Below are positions 59,886 to 64,000 of a stretch of DNA of 64,000 bases, one piece after another; position 1 is the first letter of the stretch, and the number at the start of each line of letters is the position of its first letter. The notes below the pieces were generated by a model. That model saw only the letters and a program-made list of their open reading frames with translations. It had not been told where the DNA came from and made no database searches. The stretch comes from Glandiceps talaboti (lineage: Eukaryota; Hemichordata; Enteropneusta; Spengelidae), in NCBI RefSeq assembly GCF_964340395.1, contig NC_135554.1, positions 28,119,630 through 28,183,629 of the forward strand. The letters are read 5' to 3'. The position numbers were made by a program, and so were the translations under genes.

Positions 59886-60265
59886 TTTGGTCGATCGGTG
59901 GCTCACTCGGTCGATTGGTCGGTCGGTCGGTTGGTGGGTGGGTGGGTGGGTGGATGCTTGGGTGGGTGGGTGGTTGGTTGGTTGTCAGTCGGTCGGTCGA
60001 CGATTGGGTGGTTGGTTGGTTGGTTGGTTGGTTGGTTGGTTGGTTGGTTGGTTGGTTGGTTGGTTGGTTGGTCAGTTGGTCGGTCGGTCGGTTGGTTTGT
60101 TGGTTGGTTGGTTGGTTGGTTGGTTGGTTGGTTGGTTGGTCAGTTGGTCGGTCGGTCGGTCGGTCGGTTGGTTGGTTGGTTGGTTGGTCGGTTGGTTGGT
60201 TGGTTGGTTGGTCGGTCGGTCGGTCGGTCGGGCGGTCGTTCGGTCAATCGATCAATCAACCGGTC
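59886..60265. repeat. (GGTT)n/(GGTC)n/(GGTG)n microsatellite
   Basis: About 380 bp of four-base units alternating GGTT and GGTC blocks with GGTG near the left end. It is purine/GT-rich. Plus frames of Gly/Trp/Leu/Val and the minus Arg/Pro/Thr/Asn frame are artefacts. Confidence 0.98.
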
Positions 60266-60295
60266 GAGTAATTGGGTTGTTAAAATGATTGTTAT

Positions 60296-60298
<3 letters not shown>

Positions 60299-60337
<39 letters not shown>

Positions 60338-60491
60338 ATGTATGTATGTATGTATGTATGTATGTATGTATGTATGTATGTATGTATGTGTATGCATGTG
60401 TGTGAGTATGTATGTATGTATGTATGTATGTATGTATGTATGTATGTATGTATGTATGTATGTATGTATGTATGTATGTATGTATGTATGC
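60299..60491. repeat. (GT)n-(GTAT)n microsatellite
   Basis: A short GT tract and then about 170 bp of TATG units with a few GTGT variants. Confidence 0.98.
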
Positions 60492-61049
60492 ATACTAAAT
60501 ACTAAATCTAACGTGAATGCCTAATAAGTTTTTTGAATGTGATATTTGCTTCTGGTGTTGTCATGATCATTTCATGTTGTCATGTCGGTTTATCGTCGCT
60601 TCAAACATCCTTGCACTTCCTAGCGTGGTTGGTTCGCTGTTCAATGCACTTAATATTCCATGACTGCAGGTAAAACAAAATTATTGTCCACACCCAAAAT
60701 GTTTTCGTCGGCGGAATTGTACTTAACATCCTTTCGGAAGAAGTGTTTATGCTAACAGATTAATATGATGTTTATAGTCTTGATGTCCAACCACATATTA
60801 ACCGAATTATTCAGCCGTGTTGCCTCATATTACGTCATTCACATATTAAATATGGCCGGGTTCTAATAGTAGCTACATACATGATGCAAACAAGGCAAGT
60901 TAAAGGTAATACATGTGTATACCGCCTATCACATACAATAAGTCAGTCCAATCATCATGGTACATATACATTGTATGCTTAGTTTGAAATTCCTCAAATT
61001 TTGCAGTACGTACGTTTGTATTGTTTTAGCCGGAGAGGTGCAGGAGAAA
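60492..61049. other. Unannotated DNA
   Basis: Nothing recognised. Confidence 0.5.
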
Positions 61050-61182
61050 GCGTTGTCTTATATAATTATGACTTAAATATATTTCGTTAGTTGTATTTTT
61101 GAGATCCTGGCTCTATTTTCCAATGAACTTGAACCTGGAAATTAGGCTGATATCGTCACAAAATATCGTGCAGGAGATTGTT

Positions 61183-61204
61183 ATGCAAATCAGCTGTGAC
61201 GTCA
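61183..61204 (+). promoter_or_regulatory. Octamer, E-box and CRE in tandem
   Basis: ATGCAAAT (61183-61190), CAGCTG (61191-61196) and TGACGTCA (61197-61204) are directly joined without spacers. These are consensus sites for POU, bHLH and CREB/ATF factors. About 140 bp downstream is a consensus splice donor. Together they suggest a plus-strand promoter and 5' exon, but no coding part is seen. Confidence 0.45.
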
Positions 61205-61344
61205 TTAAGAGACCGACGGCTTCGGGGGGAAAGGAACACAAGACCTAGCGTTTGCCTTATTACAGCTGCCGACATATTTCCTATGGTTTTTCACATTTAT
61301 CGACAGAAGAAACACAGCGTCGTCTAAATATTATTATACTAGTG

Positions 61345-61350
61345 GTAAGT
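61345..61350 (+). promoter_or_regulatory. Candidate 5' splice donor
   Basis: GTG followed by GTAAGT at 61345-61350 matches the donor consensus. It could end an untranslated first exon of about 100-140 bp whose downstream exons lie outside the window. Confidence 0.3.
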
Positions 61351-62829
61351 TTTACAAGCTAATTTCCATGTTCCATTATATTTAGCGTTTTACCTTAATC
61401 ACGACCTTTGCTGTTGTAAAAAATACGGCTGATAAACGCCATACCAGCGTAATTTCTCATATTTTAATATTTCATATATTTGGTTTTACATTCATACTCG
61501 CCTTTTCTAAACCATCTTCAGTTAAATTTCAGATGTTAAGCCTCTCACTGTTCTGTTCATCTTTTTTTCAAAACTAGGCTTTGACTTTCACAAATTAATA
61601 ATCAAATCTGTCGTCTGCAAGATGGCTTGGCGCCAAAAATTGTTCACGACGTCGCCATTATTAATGCCTTATAGATAATAACAGCGCGTAACATCAACTT
61701 TCGGATTCATATTAAGGAAAACCCAATATATATATACTAAAGTTTAACACAACAACTTACCATAGGACATAACTTATCAAAAATATGTCACAATATTGTA
61801 TCTGCAATTCAAAGTTTGGAATATAATATTTGAGAAATTGTTAGTTGATAAGCTTATAAATTACTCTAGATGATACACATGGTATCGAATCATCTCGTCA
61901 CTTCGTCAAGCTTAATGAGAAATCATGGACCAAAAGGTTGTTCATGCAAATGAGTAAACTCCCAACTATTAGAATGTTGTGGACAATGTACAAATGTATA
62001 TTAAAATAGCATCCTGGGCTAGGACATATGCAACTGCCACATTGATTAACAAAAGATACGATGTTGATGACTGTGTGAGTGGCTTCGGTTGAATTTGAAA
62101 TTTCATCTCGGGACCGCATCGAGCTAGACGTAAGGTCTTATGATTCGGGTAGCACTAGACAAGCTGATATCGACATCGGTTTAACTAAGAATATGTGTTA
62201 CAGGTTTTCCTGCCAAATAAAGAATGACCTCCCCTTTGCCACTTTCCCTATCTTGAACCAGAGAAATCTTTTTGCAGCGTCTATATATGCTAGTATATTT
62301 CCAGTACACAGATAATGTAATCAGAAGCATGGTAACAGAAACATAACAGAAGTCCATACATTTTCTAGGGTGAAATTTGTCTTTTTGTGAAGACATATAA
62401 ATCATTCTAATAGTTAAAGGTTTGTCAATGCTGGGGAGCCGTAGATATCAATTTATTATCGTTGTTTTCAGTAATCATGAAAAGCTGAAAATAATTTAGT
62501 TTCTGGTCCTTAAAATGTTAATTCTTACATTAGCAAAGGTATACTCCTAAAAATCCTTTGTCACAAAACATACATTTACAAAGTTCGACACACACATGTC
62601 GAATCACTTGTGAGATTTACTAGTGGCTTTCCAAACATTTTACAACATGAACACTAAACAACAAATAGAGTTCACAAAACATGATACACTCTTGCAGACA
62701 AATCATGTTTTCTTTGACAAATTTTTTGACACTGATCATGATTGACTTTCGATTTGGTCTGCAGAATATCTTTGTCAGACGCTTAAGTCTTAACTAACTG
62801 TTTGTAACCAGGGAACTTTGTTTTATTCG

Positions 62830-62830
<1 letters not shown>
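61351..62830. other. Unannotated AT-rich DNA, possibly intron
   Basis: No coding exon recognised; frames at 61898-62119 (-) and 62079-62315 (+) have no known domain. Confidence 0.45.
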
Positions 62831-62879
<49 letters not shown>

Positions 62880-62923
62880 TCACTCACTCACTCACTCACT
62901 CACACTCCCTCACACTTACACAC

Positions 62924-62988
<65 letters not shown>
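62831..62988. repeat. (CA)n-(CACT)n-(CA)n microsatellite
   Basis: About 45 bp CA, then CACT units and CTCACA-type variants, then about 60 bp of CA. Confidence 0.98.
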
Positions 62989-62991
<3 letters not shown>

Positions 62992-63162
62992 TACACTTAC
63001 AATCAGTAGAAAAGAGTAAATTCATACAATATCACACACAAAATGAAATGAAACTGTGTGACTAGGGACTAGCAAATAGCAAATGAAATTGAGGAATTCA
63101 AATGAAATTTCTCAATTGCTTTATTCCTCGAATGAAATTGAATTGCTGTAGATAACGTATTA

Positions 63163-63248
63163 GAATGAATGAATTAATGAACGAACGAACGAACGAATGG
63201 ACAAACGGACGGACGGACGGACGGACGGACGGACGGACGAATGAATGA
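63163..63248. repeat. (GAAT)n-(GAAC)n-(GGAC)n microsatellite
   Basis: Tetranucleotide blocks stepping from GAAT to GAAC to GGAC and back to GAAT. Confidence 0.95.
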
Positions 63249-64000
63249 TTCATACATGTGTGTCGTTTGCCATGAGAAGTGGGATATTTTCAAGCATGTT
63301 TGATCGCCTGGTGATAAAGCCCTATGAAAACCCCAATGTACAAATCCTGTAAATCAAGTAATTGGAGAAACCGTACCGATGTTTACAAACGGACGTCAAG
63401 TCAGTATACACATTAATATGAATGATTAGTAAAGTGGTACTTCAGTTAATGAGATGCTTTGAACTGTTTCTAGTAAATGCAAAGGACGAAAAATAGCGGA
63501 ATGTTACGGGTAGTAAGGCTTGAAATATAGATAAGTGATGATTAAAAGGAAAACAAAGTCGTTCCGGAAATGACGATGTCATTATAGCGATTACAACGTG
63601 AATTGAAAATTGCCATGGCAACCATGGCAGAGATGTTGATATTTGCATAGGAGTCAGTTGTTAGGATATCACGATTACGTATGTATTTCTTATAAGTACT
63701 AACGTACAAAATCCCCAGTGTATTAAATGAAATCAGTATTTTTTGCAGTCGGGTTATGTCTCATTTTCGTACAAATATAAACTTCTTAGCAGATAAGCTT
63801 TAGAAATAGATTATCCAAAGATAATACACTTGTTTGTTATCAGTGTTTTCAAAATGGTGAAAAGGGCGTATGAAAATAAGAAGACGCAAAACAGAATCAC
63901 GTAAACCAATATCTATCAATGATGTATAATTAGTGATCATGCTATTGATTATCAATCCATGCATCTTAACAACTCTCTGTCAATTGTTTAACTTATTTTT
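63249..64000. other. Unannotated DNA
   Basis: No gene recognised. An RFX-type X-box motif lies at 63609-63622. Confidence 0.45.
63609..63622. promoter_or_regulatory. RFX X-box-like motif
   Basis: ATTGCCATGGCAAC differs from the ideal palindromic RFX site only at the first base. It is followed directly by CATGGCAG. No gene start is recognised nearby. Confidence 0.3.

Noticed and set aside
59790-60524. 244-codon Gly/Trp/Val-rich frame
   Set aside because: Translation of GGTT/GGTC and GTAT microsatellites only.

Overview
This window looks like a gene-poor stretch of an AT-rich animal genome, probably a marine invertebrate. The support for that is one Ras-family gene with a typical animal 3' splice site, several LINE reverse-transcriptase copies and relics, hairpin DNA transposons, and very dense di-/tetranucleotide and minisatellite arrays. 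I cannot fix the phylum: lophotrochozoan and non-vertebrate deuterostome both fit. There are no bacterial operons, CRISPR arrays or rRNA, and I recognised no tRNA.

Only one conserved host gene is secure: a Di-Ras GTPase (DIRAS2-like) whose whole coding region lies in one exon at 16578-17174 (+). It follows a clear intron 3' end (AG at 16543-16544), so at least one untranslated 5' exon lies upstream and was not identified. The gene sits between two long (GA)n tracts (15240-15327 and 18435-18551).

Region by region: 1-15 kb is mostly unannotatable AT-rich DNA with microsatellites, a 28-bp minisatellite (8.1-8.5 kb), a LINE 3' relic (10.4-10.8 kb), a hairpin element (5.4 kb) and a 42-bp exact repeat (9.5 and 11.8 kb). 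15-19 kb holds Di-Ras and a LINE tail. 19-26.5 kb is dominated by simple repeats, a 356-bp TTAA-flanked hairpin element (21.0-21.4 kb) and a 42-bp minisatellite. 26.7-30 kb carries two decayed LINE 3' halves; the second is split by a 1.26-kb insertion with a core of ~147-bp tandem repeats, a tetranucleotide microsatellite and a short 3' hairpin. 30-36 kb has diverged repeat copies and a second right end of that inserted family. 35.9-37.8 kb is a 5'-truncated LINE (minus strand) with an undamaged reverse-transcriptase frame. 45.6-48.4 kb is a large 39-bp minisatellite with higher-order duplications. 51.7-54.5 kb holds a G-rich inverted-repeat element and a 2.15-kb foldback element with ~0.85-kb arms, a 7-bp target duplication and a nested hairpin. 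54.5-64 kb is again simple repeats, a 21/29-bp minisatellite, and a candidate promoter with a first-exon splice donor near 61.2-61.35 kb.

Most long open frames here lie inside tandem repeats and are not genes. The elements worth a second look are the tandem-core insertion, the foldback element, the higher-order minisatellite, the 42-bp exact repeat and the promoter-like motif cluster. I found no convincing new multi-gene system.
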